Numbered from the stretch's first letter, positions 36,502 through 47,151 are shown. The stretch is DNA of 64,000 bases from an uncultured Caulobacter sp. (GCA_913776195.1 CAJYMH010000034.1:60367-124366), one strand, 5' to 3'. Made by a program: numbers and translations. Notes: generated by a model from the letters alone, not told the origin.

Positions 36502-37236
36502 TCACATCGCCGCGCGCGTGTCCTCAAGGGCAAGGTCCACGAGCGCGCGCATCGCTGCGCTCGCCGCATCGCCATCGCCCGCCACGATCGCATCGCAGAC
36601 CCGGGCGTGATCGGGCACGGGATCGCGGGGCAGGGCCCGCGATCGCTGTTTGAACTCGGTCGTCCAGCTGACCGCAGCGCTGATGCTGGCGCTCAGGGCG
36701 ATCATGGCGTTGTTGTGCGTGGCCTGCAAAAGGGCGTCGTGAAACGCCCGATCAGCTGCGCGGCCAGCCTCCGTCGCCAGCGTGTGGCGCCGCATTCCCG
36801 TCAAAGCGTCGCGCAGGGCTTTGATGTCCTCCTTGTCGCGCCGCTCAGCGGCGAAACGGGCGGCCGCCGGCTCGACCACGGCGCGCAGTTCAAATAGGTC
36901 GCGCACGAAGGCGAGGTCCGGCTCCGTTGAGAACGCCCAGGCCAGCACAGCCGGGTCCAGGATGTTCCAGCGATTGCGCGGCAGGACCCGCGTGCCGATC
37001 TTGGGGCGACTTTCCACGAGCCCCTTGGCGGTCAGCACCTGCACCGCTTCGCGATAGGCGCTGCGTGAGACATCGAGCGCTTCGGCGTTGGCGACCTCGC
37101 CGGTCAGCGTCTGGCCCGGCGCGATCTGACCCGACACGATCGCCGTGCCCAGATAGTGCGCGACCGCGCCGCGCAGACGCCGCCCAGAGCCCTTGCCCGT
37201 CCGGACGGCAGTCTTGTCCGGCTCGTCGATCGGCAT
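36502..37236 (-). CDS. GntR/FadR-family regulator, probable repressor of the arabinose regulon
   Basis: 244 aa. A winged-helix HTH (GQIAPGQTLTGEVANAEALDVSRSAYREAVQVLTAKGLVESRPKIGTRV) is followed by an all-helical FCD ligand-binding domain (DLFELRAVVEPAAARFAAERR, then DRAFHDALLQATHNNAM with metal-site-type Asp/His residues). FadR-type regulators bind GT-rich/AC-rich inverted repeats. Three sites of that form lie in front of the mutarotase/transporter, dehydratase and GH51 genes. The ATG follows GGGAG. I saw no such site before its own gene. The inducer is probably arabinose or a keto-acid intermediate; this is inference. Confidence 0.88.
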   Translation of the reverse strand: MPIDEPDKTAVRTGKGSGRRLRGAVAHYLGTAIVSGQIAPGQTLTGEVANAEALDVSRSAYREAVQVLTAKGLVESRPKIGTRVLPRNRWNILDPAVLAWAFSTEPDLAFVRDLFELRAVVEPAAARFAAERRDKEDIKALRDALTGMRRHTLATEAGRAADRAFHDALLQATHNNAMIALSASISAAVSWTTEFKQRSRALPRDPVPDHARVCDAIVAGDGDAASAAMRALVDLALEDTRAAM

Positions 37237-37356
37237 TGTCTCCCACTCCTGGTCTGCTTCAGGACCATAAGCGCAAGCCGTCGCCTGTTTGCAAGTTTCG
37301 CCTAGGGCTTTGCCCGACGGGGAGGGCGCGGGCGCCTGAGGGCGGGCTTAAGGCGG

Positions 37357-38934
<1,578 letters not shown>

Positions 38935-38983
38935 GGTGCTTCCTCGCTACCCGGGATCGCCGCCCGTCGCGTCGACGTCCCTC

Positions 38984-38998
38984 ATTTGTCGGACAAAT
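38984..38998. promoter_or_regulatory. predicted GntR/FadR-type operator upstream of GH51
   Basis: ATTTGTCGGACAAAT, a perfect palindrome around one central base. It is the best-matched member of the three-site set and overlaps the -10 region of the GH51 promoter. Confidence 0.78.
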
Positions 38999-39022
38999 TG
39001 AAGTCCTGGCGGCGCGTGTCAA
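38994..39022 (-). promoter_or_regulatory. predicted promoter of GH51
   Basis: On the minus strand, TTGACA (39022-39017) is followed after 17 bases by AATTTG (38999-38994). The consensus -35 with ideal spacing and a -10 inside the operator fits repressor control. Confidence 0.6.
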
Positions 39023-39073
39023 GCTTGCATGTGGGGCAGTTCAACGCGGATGACCTCGTGTTGCCGATCTGGA

Positions 39074-39117
39074 GGCCTAGGCGCTCCTCGGTCTTTAGGA
39101 CGTGGGCCTAGGCGCTC
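39074..39117. repeat. 13-bp direct repeat downstream of the glutaredoxin fusion gene
   Basis: GGCCTAGGCGCTC occurs at 39074-39086 and 39105-39117. Each copy contains the GCCTAGGC palindrome. Purpose unknown; nothing else is recognised in this 200-base spacer. Confidence 0.5.
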
Positions 39118-39219
39118 AACGGGCCGCCCAAGTGCGAACACGCGTGCCGATCGCGTGCGTCACATGCCCGGCTGCTGACGGCGACGCGTCGCAGCAAGCA
39201 CGACAACGAACGGAGCCGA

Positions 39220-39969
39220 TCAGGCATGCATAGGGATGGCCAACATCCAGATCGCCATGGCGACCATCATCAGGTTTTCGGTAAGGGAAACGAAGCCAAG
39301 CGGCACATTGGACGACCCGCCCACGCAAGCGCATTTCAGCTCTCGCTTGTCGATGTAGACGGCCTTGAACACTGACACCGCCCCAACGCCGCCGATGACC
39401 AGGGCGACAGGCGCCGAAAGCCAAGTGAGCAAGCCCCCAAGCATCAAGACGCCGGCGCCCAACTCCGCGAACGGATAGAGATAGCCATACCGCGGCCAGC
39501 GCTGGGCCAGGAGGTCATAGTTGAGGAACATCGTCGAGAACTTCTCCACGTCCTGCAGCTTCAGCATCGCCAGAAGGCACATGGCGATCGAGATGAAGGT
39601 CGGCGGGAAATTGGCCACGACCCAGCCGTCACGCCACCAGATCACGACCGAAGCGATGAGGGCCGCTACGGCGAACACCGCCAGGACGGGGACGTAGCTG
39701 GTCGCACCCGGCTCTTGGACCCTTTGGCCGAAGAAGCGACGCAGATCGTCGTGGCCGCCGATCCGCTGGCCGTCGATGAACGTTTGGGGCGTTGTCTTGA
39801 CCCCATGCTCGGCCTTGAAGGCGTCGGTCTGTGCGCGCGTCGTGAGGTGTCGGTCGTCGACCCGGTAGCCCTTTCGTTTGAGCAGCCAAAAGGACTTGCG
39901 GCCGTATGGGCAGACGTGCTCGGGCATGACCATACGATAGAGGGTGGCGGTCTTGCGGGTGTCGGACAT
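39220..39969 (-). CDS. glutaredoxin-MauE/DoxX-like membrane fusion protein
   Basis: 249 aa. The N-terminal glutaredoxin domain (about 8-85) has CPYG at 20-23, the cis-proline segment TTPQTF (59-64) and GGHDDL. It is joined to a MauE-like membrane domain with about four helices (VPVLAVFAVAALIASVVIW, FISIAMCLLAMLKL, YPFAELGAGVLMLGGLL, ALVIGGVGAVSVFKAVY), a CAC motif (ELKCACVGG) and a final helix. This suggests a membrane redox protein that passes electrons or thiols across the membrane. I start at 39969 (MSDTRK) with GGAGC upstream. It is divergent from a MerR regulator and under a mer-like promoter. Confidence 0.82.
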   Translation of the reverse strand: MSDTRKTATLYRMVMPEHVCPYGRKSFWLLKRKGYRVDDRHLTTRAQTDAFKAEHGVKTTPQTFIDGQRIGGHDDLRRFFGQRVQEPGATSYVPVLAVFAVAALIASVVIWWRDGWVVANFPPTFISIAMCLLAMLKLQDVEKFSTMFLNYDLLAQRWPRYGYLYPFAELGAGVLMLGGLLTWLSAPVALVIGGVGAVSVFKAVYIDKRELKCACVGGSSNVPLGFVSLTENLMMVAMAIWMLAIPMHA

Positions 39970-40005
39970 AGAGAAGCTCCAGCGCCATGACAGCGGTCTG
40001 CGACA

Positions 40006-40037
40006 CCTGTAGGTTCGGTACCATGGTACGGAGTCAA
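40006..40037 (-). promoter_or_regulatory. MerR-type promoter/operator of the glutaredoxin-MauE gene
   Basis: On the minus strand TTGACT (40037-40032) is followed after 20 bases by TACAGG (40011-40006). The spacer contains the palindrome GTACCATGGTAC (40018-40029). The over-long spacer with a central dyad is diagnostic of MerR-family activation and closely resembles the mercury-resistance operator. Confidence 0.85.
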
Positions 40038-40048
40038 GGTTTGCGGCG

Positions 40049-40465
40049 ATGATGATCGGCGGACTTGCCAAAGCTGGCGGCGTAGGTGTCGAGACTATCC
40101 GTTACTATCAGCGTCGTGGGCTTCTGCGCACGCCCGACCGCCGCGAGACAAGCCGTCGATATGACGAAAGCGACCTACGTCGCCTCCGTTTCATCCGCCA
40201 GGCCCAGGCGGCGGGCTTCACGCTCAACCAAATAGGCGAACTGCTGACGTTGGATTCAGGCGCCGATAGGTCGCGCGCCCGCGCCATGGCGGGAGAACGC
40301 ATCGCCGAACTCGACCTTCAGATCGCAGCGTTGAAGGCGGCGAAGGCAGCGCTGGAAAGGCTCGCCGCCGCCTGTGCTCATGACGAAAGTGGGCCTTGTC
40401 CGATCATTGAGGCGTTCGAAACTGACGTTGTGGGCCGAAATCAAAGTGGCGGTCCAGCACGTTAG
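40049..40465 (+). CDS. MerR-family transcriptional regulator
   Basis: 138 aa. The winged HTH (MIGGLAKAGGVGVETIRYYQRRGLLRTP) and dimerisation helix are very like mercuric MerR, and the C-terminal loop CAHDESGPCP keeps two cysteines (109 and 117) at positions corresponding to MerR Cys117 and Cys126. The third mercury ligand, Cys82 of MerR, is missing: the equivalent stretch is DSGADRSRA. It may sense another metal, a redox or an electrophile signal. It is divergent from the glutaredoxin-MauE gene, with the operator between them. AAGG precedes the ATG. Confidence 0.88.
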   Translation: MMIGGLAKAGGVGVETIRYYQRRGLLRTPDRRETSRRYDESDLRRLRFIRQAQAAGFTLNQIGELLTLDSGADRSRARAMAGERIAELDLQIAALKAAKAALERLAAACAHDESGPCPIIEAFETDVVGRNQSGGPAR

Positions 40466-40785
40466 ATACTTCGCGAACGCCTTTGATCGGAAAAGGTATT
40501 TAGGGACGATATTGAAGCGGAATATCGAACAGGGAAGGGCAGTTCGGTTTCGAAGGCGCTGATTGCCGGCGACCGCAACGACCGTCATTGGCTCTTAGCG
40601 GCCGCCAGGCGGGTCTGCTCTGGCGGCAGGCGATGGGGAGGAGTGCGAACCGCAGGTTGGGGAACGGCAGATACACGTCCGTAGTGGCCTCTTGCTCGGG
40701 CACATCGGGGATGTGGGAATAATTTAAAGCCCTTCTCGACCTTATCGCGGAGGGCCTTCTTCCATGAAATCGAGGTCGGCTTGGA
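40466..40785. other. 320-base spacer with a partial copy of the dispersed repeat
   Basis: No convincing gene. It contains CCGTCATTGGCTCTTAGC (40582-40599), which shares the CCGTCA and GGCTCTTAGC parts of the repeat seen at 58215 and 62740. The downstream part just before 40786 holds only the 3' end of the transporter transcript. Confidence 0.4.
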
Positions 40786-42063
40786 TCAGCGGATCAGACC
40801 CCGCCGCCAGATCAGCAGGCCGATCACTCCGACAACGGCGGGCGGCGCGGCGTAGGCTAGACGAATGGCCAACTCGGCGCTTGTCGAGAGCGGTCCGCGC
40901 GCGTCGAAGTCGGTCAGGCCGATCACCCAAAGGGCGCCCGCCGCGCCCGCGCCCATGGCCAGCTTCAAGGTCACATGGGTGATCCCCTGATAGACGCCGG
41001 CTCGGCGCTGCCCGGCCTCGGAGTCCTTCGCCGTCTCTTCGGCGAACAGGCTCAGCAGCAGCATGTAGTCGACCCCTGACGGCATGCTTTTCAGGATCAG
41101 GATCGGCAGGATCAGCAGCAGGTTCTGCGCCGGCGCCAGGAACACCAGCGGCGCGATGAGAATGTCGAGCGCGTAGGCGATCATCATGGTGCGTGGCCGG
41201 CCGATCCGCCTGTTGAGCCATGCCCAGGCGGGCAGGGCGGCCAACAGTACGCCGGTCGGCGCCAGCATCAGCCCCGCGCCCCATCCGGACAGGCCGAGGA
41301 CATTCTCAACATAGAAGAGGAAGCTTGCCATGCTCGCGGCGTCCGAGACGCCCGCCAGACCGTAAAGCGCCAGGGTGACCATCAGGCCCCTCTTGCCCAG
41401 CATGTCGCGCAGCAACGCCGGGACATCGGGCGGCGTCGTCCTGGCCGTCGGCAGCTCCGCGAACAGGGCCATGACCAGTCCCACCGAGACGGGTGTGATC
41501 AAGGCGATGGCGAGGCCCAGCGCGGCGACCAGCGCGGTCTGGCCAAAGCCGAAGCGGCGCTCCAGGACCGCCATGGAGAACAGCACCAGGATCATCCCAG
41601 CCGAGGCGAACCAGATTCTGGCGCCCGCCACGGCGGCGCGCTCCTGACTGTCGCGACCGAGCTCCAGTCCCCAGGCGCCATAGGGATTGGTGATCAGGGT
41701 GTAGCCCAGGTTCAGGGCCAGGCTGCCGGCCAGGGCGACCCCGAAGCCCGCGCCGGGAGGCGCAAGGCAAAGGCCCAGCGCGCCCGCGGCGACGAACGGC
41801 GCCCCGAGGATCATCCACGGCTTGCGGCGGCCCAGAACGCCCTTTTCGTTGTCGCTGATCCAGCCGACGAGCGGCTCCACCGCCGCGTCGAGAATCCGCA
41901 CGATCATGATCACCGCACCAGCCGCGCCCAGGGACAAGCCTATTGTTCCGACCATGAAGGCGGGGAGGTAGGCCCGCCACGCCACCCCGATCGCCTGGAA
42001 AAGCAGAAGCGGCAGGGAGAACAAGGCGATGCGCCCTGGCCCGAGCCGATCCGTCTTCTGCAT
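40786..42063 (-). CDS. GPH-family (sodium/sugar-type) MFS transporter
   Basis: About 425 aa with 12 membrane segments. AVEPLVGWISDNEKGVLGRRKPWMILGAP is the signature of the glycoside-pentoside-hexuronide:cation symporter family. GLELGRDSQERAAVAGARIWFASAG also fits. It imports a glycoside or related polar compound across the inner membrane. I start at 42063 (MQKTDRLG). It lies 95 bases downstream of the tandem TetR gene on the same strand, next to a receptor and phosphatase, so it may carry the product released by that system. Confidence 0.87.
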   Translation of the reverse strand: MQKTDRLGPGRIALFSLPLLLFQAIGVAWRAYLPAFMVGTIGLSLGAAGAVIMIVRILDAAVEPLVGWISDNEKGVLGRRKPWMILGAPFVAAGALGLCLAPPGAGFGVALAGSLALNLGYTLITNPYGAWGLELGRDSQERAAVAGARIWFASAGMILVLFSMAVLERRFGFGQTALVAALGLAIALITPVSVGLVMALFAELPTARTTPPDVPALLRDMLGKRGLMVTLALYGLAGVSDAASMASFLFYVENVLGLSGWGAGLMLAPTGVLLAALPAWAWLNRRIGRPRTMMIAYALDILIAPLVFLAPAQNLLLILPILILKSMPSGVDYMLLLSLFAEETAKDSEAGQRRAGVYQGITHVTLKLAMGAGAAGALWVIGLTDFDARGPLSTSAELAIRLAYAAPPAVVGVIGLLIWRRGLIR

Positions 42064-42158
42064 GGGAGCCGCCTTTGGGAGAAGCCGGGGAGGGGCTAGC
42101 AGCCTGCGGTGACGGTCGCGTGAAAGCCTTCGCCTTGGCGGCCTCGCAGTCCTTAAAA

Positions 42159-43445
42159 TCAGGCCTTGGGCGGGAAGATGCTGGTTCCGTAGGCGCACAT
42201 GTCGGCTTCCAGCCTGGCCGCCTCGGACGGATCAGCCGAGACGGCGCGCCCGACGCCTGAGATCCAGTGGGAGATCAGCAAGGCGTCCATGCGCGTCAGT
42301 TGCGGCGCGACCGCTCCGAGGTGCTTGAAGGTGTTGAAGCCTCGGCTGTAGCGGACACGCGCGGCGAAGTCGGCCAGGGACGGATCGCGGGTCGCCGCGA
42401 AGAAGAAGGCCTCGAAGCCGCGTCCTCTCGGCGCCGAACGCCCGACGTCGAGAAAGCTGACCATGTGCTGACCGACATCGTCATGATCGGCGACCCGGCG
42501 GGCGGTTATGCACGCCGTCGCCGCCTGTGATGCGTCACTGGTGGTCAGTGCGCTGACCGCCGCCTCGAAGTTGGTTTGGTAGAGATGCACGTAGCCCGCC
42601 GCCATCAGGGCGGTGCGGGTGGGGAAGTGATGGGTCACCGCGCCCAGGCTCAGGCCCGCCTTGGCGGCGGCTGCGCGGTGGGTGAGGGCGCCTTCGCCGC
42701 CCTCGTCGACAGCGGCCACCACGGCGTCGGCGATCCGTTCCGCCGCGGGCGACAGCGAACGGAAGACGACGGTCTCCTGCGACACGCGTTCGGCGGCGAG
42801 CCGCCAGGGCGTGGGGCGGACCAGCATCTCGGGATCGCGCGACAGCCGCGCGGCGAGCCTGAGGCAGACCTCCTCCAGCCCCGCCCGGTCGTAAGGCGCG
42901 CGCCAACGGGCGAGATGTCCGAAGCGCTCGGACTGCAGGATGGGCGCGACCACCACGGCGAGCTTGGCGTCCAGGCCGAAGCGCGGCAACACCGTGGTCC
43001 AGAAGTCACGCCAGACCTTCAGCCAGCGAACCGCCGTGTCCGACGGACGCCAGGGAAGTCCCGTGAAATCGCACGCCTCGGCATGCGCCTGTACGCGGCG
43101 GTCGGCGCACCAGCTGTCGATCAGCGCGGCGGCGAAGGCGGGGAAGGCGTCCGCCCGCCAGGGGCCGCCGGCTTCGATTTCTTCCAGGCGGCGATCCAGC
43201 CAGCGCTCCGCCTCGGCGACCGCATCGTTCTGAGCGATGCCGTACAAATGTTCAATCGAGCCAAAGTAGTAGTTGATGGCTGAGGCGGATGCTCCGGCGC
43301 GGGCGGCCACGCTGCGCGACGAAGCGCCGTCGATGCCGGCGTCGGCCATCTGCGCGAGAAAGGCGTCCACCAGCTCCGTGCGGCGGTCTGCGGCGCTATT
43401 GGCGTCATTGACGCCGCCGGGCGCGCGTTCGGGCGACTTCGTCAT
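42159..43445 (-). CDS. tandem TetR-family regulator (two TetR domains in one chain)
   Basis: About 428 aa, roughly twice a normal TetR. The first HTH (RTELVDAFLAQMADAGIDG, then SSRSVAARAGASASAINYYFGSIEHLYG, about 22-70) is followed by a TetR C-terminal-like helical domain. A second HTH (IADAVVAAVDEGGEGALTHR, AAAKAGLSLGAVTHHFPTRTALMAAGY, about 238-285) then has its own helical domain. The ATG at 43445 is used. It is divergent from a TonB-dependent receptor and upstream of the GPH transporter, so it probably controls both. A single chain could bind DNA as a pseudo-dimer. A candidate operator is at 43531. Confidence 0.87.
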   Translation of the reverse strand: MTKSPERAPGGVNDANSAADRRTELVDAFLAQMADAGIDGASSRSVAARAGASASAINYYFGSIEHLYGIAQNDAVAEAERWLDRRLEEIEAGGPWRADAFPAFAAALIDSWCADRRVQAHAEACDFTGLPWRPSDTAVRWLKVWRDFWTTVLPRFGLDAKLAVVVAPILQSERFGHLARWRAPYDRAGLEEVCLRLAARLSRDPEMLVRPTPWRLAAERVSQETVVFRSLSPAAERIADAVVAAVDEGGEGALTHRAAAAKAGLSLGAVTHHFPTRTALMAAGYVHLYQTNFEAAVSALTTSDASQAATACITARRVADHDDVGQHMVSFLDVGRSAPRGRGFEAFFFAATRDPSLADFAARVRYSRGFNTFKHLGAVAPQLTRMDALLISHWISGVGRAVSADPSEAARLEADMCAYGTSIFPPKA

Positions 43446-43530
43446 ACTTGTGGGTGTGCCTGTAATCGCGCCGGGTGGCAACGGGGCGGCGCAATGTCAC
43501 CGAGGTGTCGCACTGCCTTCGCGAAGATGC

Positions 43531-43544
43531 AGAACAAACGTTCT
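43531..43544. promoter_or_regulatory. inverted repeat between tandem TetR and receptor
   Basis: AGAAC-AAAC-GTTCT, 39 bases before the receptor start and in the divergent spacer with the tandem TetR gene. It is a candidate operator; the arms are only five bases. Confidence 0.45.
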
Positions 43545-43582
43545 AACTACCCCTCCCATCATCATCTGACGGGGGCGCGGCC

Positions 43583-46219
43583 ATGCGCGAAAATTCATCG
43601 ATCCTCTCTCTGCGGGCTGTCCTAGGCGGCGGCGTCGCGGCCATGGCTCTGATCGCCGCGGGCGCCGTACAGGCCCAGACGGCCGCCGACTCCCAGGCCC
43701 AGCAGAATGAGGCCCAGACAGTGGACGACATCGTCGTCACCGCCTCGCCGATCGTCGGCAGCCAGCGCGCCGCCCTGGTCCAGCAGCGCAACGCCGACAA
43801 CCTCATCAACGTCATCGCCTCCGACACGGTCGGCCAGTTCCCGGATCAGAACTCCGCCGCCGCCCTGGCCCGCCTGCCGGCCGTCGCCGTACAACGCGAC
43901 CAGGGGCAGGAGCGGTATCTGCAGGTGCGCGGCGGTCCGAACCGCTGGACCAGCGTGTCCGTGGACGGCGTCAACATCATCGGCGTGGACGAAGGCGGCG
44001 TGTCGCGCGCCTTTCGTTTCGACGCCGTTCCGGCCGTGATCCTCAGCTCGCTGGAGGTCAACAAGTCGCTGACTCCGGACCTGCCGGGCGAAGCCATCCT
44101 GGCGCGGGTCAATCTGCGCACCTTTTCGCCGTTCGACCGCAAGGGATTCCACGTCCAGGGCGAACTTGGCTACGGCGAGATGAACCTCGGCGGCGGGCCG
44201 CAGGAGCAGGCCGCACTGCGCGCCTCCTGGTCCAATGACCGTTTCGGGATCATGGCGGCGGCGTCGCACTACGAGCGCGAGCAGCTCACCGACAACCGGG
44301 AGTTCACCTACAATCCGACCACCGGCGTGCCGGAAGCCTTCGACATCCGCAGCTACCGCGTGACCCGCTCCAGCGAAGCGGCCATGCTGGGCCTGGCCTT
44401 CCGCCCGGCGGAAGGCCACGAGCTGTTCTTCAAATCGCTCTATTCGAACTTCAACGACGACGAGGAGCGCAACCAGTACGTCCTCGAACTGGCTGACGCG
44501 GCCTCGGGCACGGTGGGCGAGCGTTCGGGCGATCTGGTCGGCGTGCCGGTCACCGGCGCCTTCAACTACGGCGAATACCGCAACAGCAACTGGATCAACA
44601 CGCTCGGCGGCGACCACGAATTCGCGGCCTGGGATGTGAGCTGGCGGATCAACTACACCGAGACAGAGAACACCACCTGGCTGCCGATGATGCGCCAGAT
44701 GTGGGTGGATCCGCGCTCGGCGCCGTCGATCTCATACGACCGTTCCGACGCCAATCTGCCGATCATCACCCTCTATGACACAGTCGCCGGAGCCGGCGGT
44801 CTGACCCGCGGCGCCGCTCGCGACGCGCTGCGCCAGGACAATCCGAACGTCAGCCTGATGATCCCGATCACAAGCGCCGTGGAGACCGAGAGCTGGGTCT
44901 ACAAGCTGGACGGGACGCGAACCTTCGACTGGGGCGGCCGCGCCGTCGAGCTTTCCATGGGCGTCGAGCATGACAGTCGCGAAGTTCAGGGCGCCGCCAT
45001 CGCCACGACTTCGGTCCTGATGCTGCCCTCACTGCTTCCCCGGGTCGGCATGACCTTCACCCCGGGCAAGTACGTCACCGACAAAGCCTGGGACACCGGC
45101 TTCCCGCTCGGCTTCCGGATCAACTGGGTCGACAACGGCGCCATGCGCGGCGACATCGACGCGATCCTGCAGGCGCTCGAAGGTGCTGGGCTGTACAGCC
45201 GTGAGGGGCTGACCGCGCCCAACGCCCGCTACGCAATCAAGGAGGACCTGACCGCCGCCTACGCCAGCGCCAAGTTCGAGGCTGGCCCGGCCCAGGTCGT
45301 CGCCGGCCTGCGCGTCGAGCGCCTGTCGCAGGACATCGGCGGTTTCGTTCCGGGCACGAGCGGCTTTACTGCCGTGAACGCCAGCCAGGACGACACCAGC
45401 CTGTTCCCCAGCATCAACGTGAAGTTCGACCTGAAGGACGACCTGGTTCTGCGCCTTGCGGCCCAGACCGGCATCGCCCGGCCGTCTTTCGCCGTGGTGC
45501 GCACCAGCGCCACGATCGACGACACCGGCCGCCGTGTCACCGCTGGCAACCCGTATCTTGAGCCCGAGCGCACCTGGGGCGGCGACGCCTCGCTCGAGTG
45601 GTATCTGCCGGGCTCGGGCCTGGCGTCGGTCAGCGGCTTCTATCGCAACGTCGACAATGTCCTTTTCGACAGCAGCACCCGCGTGTCGGGCGACCTGTTC
45701 GACGCGCCGGGCCTGGACCGCACGGGCTATGAGTACGTCACCACCCTGAACGGCGGGGAGGGCAAGCTGTACGGCGTTGAATTCGCCTACATGCAGCAGT
45801 TCGTCTTCCTGCCGGGCGTCTGGGACGGCTTCGGCTTCCAGGGCAACCTGTCGCTGCTGAGCGGCGACTTCAAGTCGCCGGACGGCCGCACGGTCGACTT
45901 CCCGGGCGTGTCGGACACCATCGCCAACGCCTCAATCTTCTACGAGAAGTACGGCTTGTCGGCGCGCCTCAGCTATCAGTGGCGCTCCAAGTGGATCGAC
46001 ACCCTCACCTTCGAGGGCTTCGGCGACCAGATGCGCGACGGCTACGAGAACCTCGACCTGTCGGTGCGCTACGCCATCAACGACAACGTCTCGATCTACT
46101 TCGACGCCAACAACCTCACCGACGAGACCTACGTCGCCTACGAAGGCGACCGCCGTCACCCGACTGAGGTCGAACAGGTCGGCCGCCGCTATCTGGCCGG
46201 CGTGCGCTTCCGCTTCTGA
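43583..46219 (+). CDS. TonB-dependent receptor linked to the PTP-type phosphatase
   Basis: 878 aa outer-membrane transporter. A signal peptide (VLGGGVAAMALIAAGAVQAQ) is followed by a TonB box (DDIVVTASPIVGSQ), a plug with VGQFPDQNSAAALARLPAVAVQRDQGQ and LQVRGGPNRWTSVSVDGVNI, and a barrel ending YLAGVRFRF. FPDQNSAAALARLPAV places it in the TonB-Xanth-Caul subfamily. Only 22 bases separate it from the phosphatase gene, so they are co-transcribed. It is divergent from the tandem TetR gene. A phosphorylated substrate is inferred only from the phosphatase neighbour. Confidence 0.93.
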   Translation: MRENSSILSLRAVLGGGVAAMALIAAGAVQAQTAADSQAQQNEAQTVDDIVVTASPIVGSQRAALVQQRNADNLINVIASDTVGQFPDQNSAAALARLPAVAVQRDQGQERYLQVRGGPNRWTSVSVDGVNIIGVDEGGVSRAFRFDAVPAVILSSLEVNKSLTPDLPGEAILARVNLRTFSPFDRKGFHVQGELGYGEMNLGGGPQEQAALRASWSNDRFGIMAAASHYEREQLTDNREFTYNPTTGVPEAFDIRSYRVTRSSEAAMLGLAFRPAEGHELFFKSLYSNFNDDEERNQYVLELADAASGTVGERSGDLVGVPVTGAFNYGEYRNSNWINTLGGDHEFAAWDVSWRINYTETENTTWLPMMRQMWVDPRSAPSISYDRSDANLPIITLYDTVAGAGGLTRGAARDALRQDNPNVSLMIPITSAVETESWVYKLDGTRTFDWGGRAVELSMGVEHDSREVQGAAIATTSVLMLPSLLPRVGMTFTPGKYVTDKAWDTGFPLGFRINWVDNGAMRGDIDAILQALEGAGLYSREGLTAPNARYAIKEDLTAAYASAKFEAGPAQVVAGLRVERLSQDIGGFVPGTSGFTAVNASQDDTSLFPSINVKFDLKDDLVLRLAAQTGIARPSFAVVRTSATIDDTGRRVTAGNPYLEPERTWGGDASLEWYLPGSGLASVSGFYRNVDNVLFDSSTRVSGDLFDAPGLDRTGYEYVTTLNGGEGKLYGVEFAYMQQFVFLPGVWDGFGFQGNLSLLSGDFKSPDGRTVDFPGVSDTIANASIFYEKYGLSARLSYQWRSKWIDTLTFEGFGDQMRDGYENLDLSVRYAINDNVSIYFDANNLTDETYVAYEGDRRHPTEVEQVGRRYLAGVRFRF

Positions 46220-46241
46220 TCGCAAGGACAAGGAAAACAAA

Positions 46242-47102
46242 ATGAAGAAGTTTCTTCTCTGCGCGGCGGCGCTGGCGCTTCTGGCCGGCCCCGCTCCGGC
46301 GGCTCTGGACCGTCAGGCCGCCACGGCCGAACAGGCCGCACACCAGCGGCTCCTGCCGCTGAAGAACGTCCAAAACGCTCGCGACATCGGCGGCTATCGC
46401 ACCGTCGACGGCCGCACCGTGAAGTGGGACGTGATCTTCCGCACCGCCGAACTGTCGCATCTCGACGCCGCCGACATCGCGGTGCTGAAGGGCAAGGGCG
46501 TGAGCGCCATCCATGATCTGCGCACGGTGGAGGAGCGTCAGGCCCAGCCCACCGCCTGGACCGGCGCCGGGGCGCCGAAGATCACCGCTTTCGACTATTC
46601 CATGGATCACTCCGCCATGGCCGGCCTGCTGCGCGGCGGCGCGACGGCGGAGAGCGCGCGTACGGTCTTCGCCAACTCCTATCCGGAGATGCTGAAGATG
46701 CAGCGCCAGCAGCATCGGGCCCTGTTCGCCGATCTGCTGAAGGGCGACGGCGCGGTGCTCTATCACTGCTCGGCGGGCAAGGATCGCACCGGCATGGCCA
46801 CGGCCCTAATCCTGTCGGCCCTGGGCGTGCCGCGCGAGACGATCCTCGCCGACTACGAACTGTCCAACCGCTACTACCGCCCCGATCCGGCGGCCATGGC
46901 GGCCAGCGCCCCGCAGGCCGCCGCCTTCGCCCGCCTGCCGCAGGACATCCGCGCGGTGTTCATGGGTGTGGACGCCCGCTACCTGCAGGCCGTGTTCGCG
47001 GTGATCGACCGCGACTACGGCTCGGTCGAAGCCTATCTCGACCGTGAGCTTGGCGTGAACGCCGCAGGCGTCGCCCGCCTGAAGGCGCTCTATACGGTCT
47101 AG
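46242..47102 (+). CDS. exported tyrosine-phosphatase-family phosphatase (Y_phosphatase3/LptA-like)
   Basis: 286 aa with a signal peptide (FLLCAAALALLAGPAPAAL). The cysteine-phosphatase loop HCSAGKDRTG (175-184) has nucleophile Cys176 and Arg182; NARDIGGYRT (45-54) and HDLRTVEER (91-99) are typical of the bacterial LptA-like group, whose members act on phosphoproteins, phosphoinositides or small phosphate esters. Export points to an extracytoplasmic phosphate ester as substrate. AAGGA precedes the ATG. It shares a transcript with the upstream receptor and is followed by a strong terminator. Confidence 0.88.
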   Translation: MKKFLLCAAALALLAGPAPAALDRQAATAEQAAHQRLLPLKNVQNARDIGGYRTVDGRTVKWDVIFRTAELSHLDAADIAVLKGKGVSAIHDLRTVEERQAQPTAWTGAGAPKITAFDYSMDHSAMAGLLRGGATAESARTVFANSYPEMLKMQRQQHRALFADLLKGDGAVLYHCSAGKDRTGMATALILSALGVPRETILADYELSNRYYRPDPAAMAASAPQAAAFARLPQDIRAVFMGVDARYLQAVFAVIDRDYGSVEAYLDRELGVNAAGVARLKALYTV

Positions 47103-47151
47103 TCTTCCGAAAGGGTCGCCGCCGCCGTGAGGCGACGGCTCCTTTGGTGAA

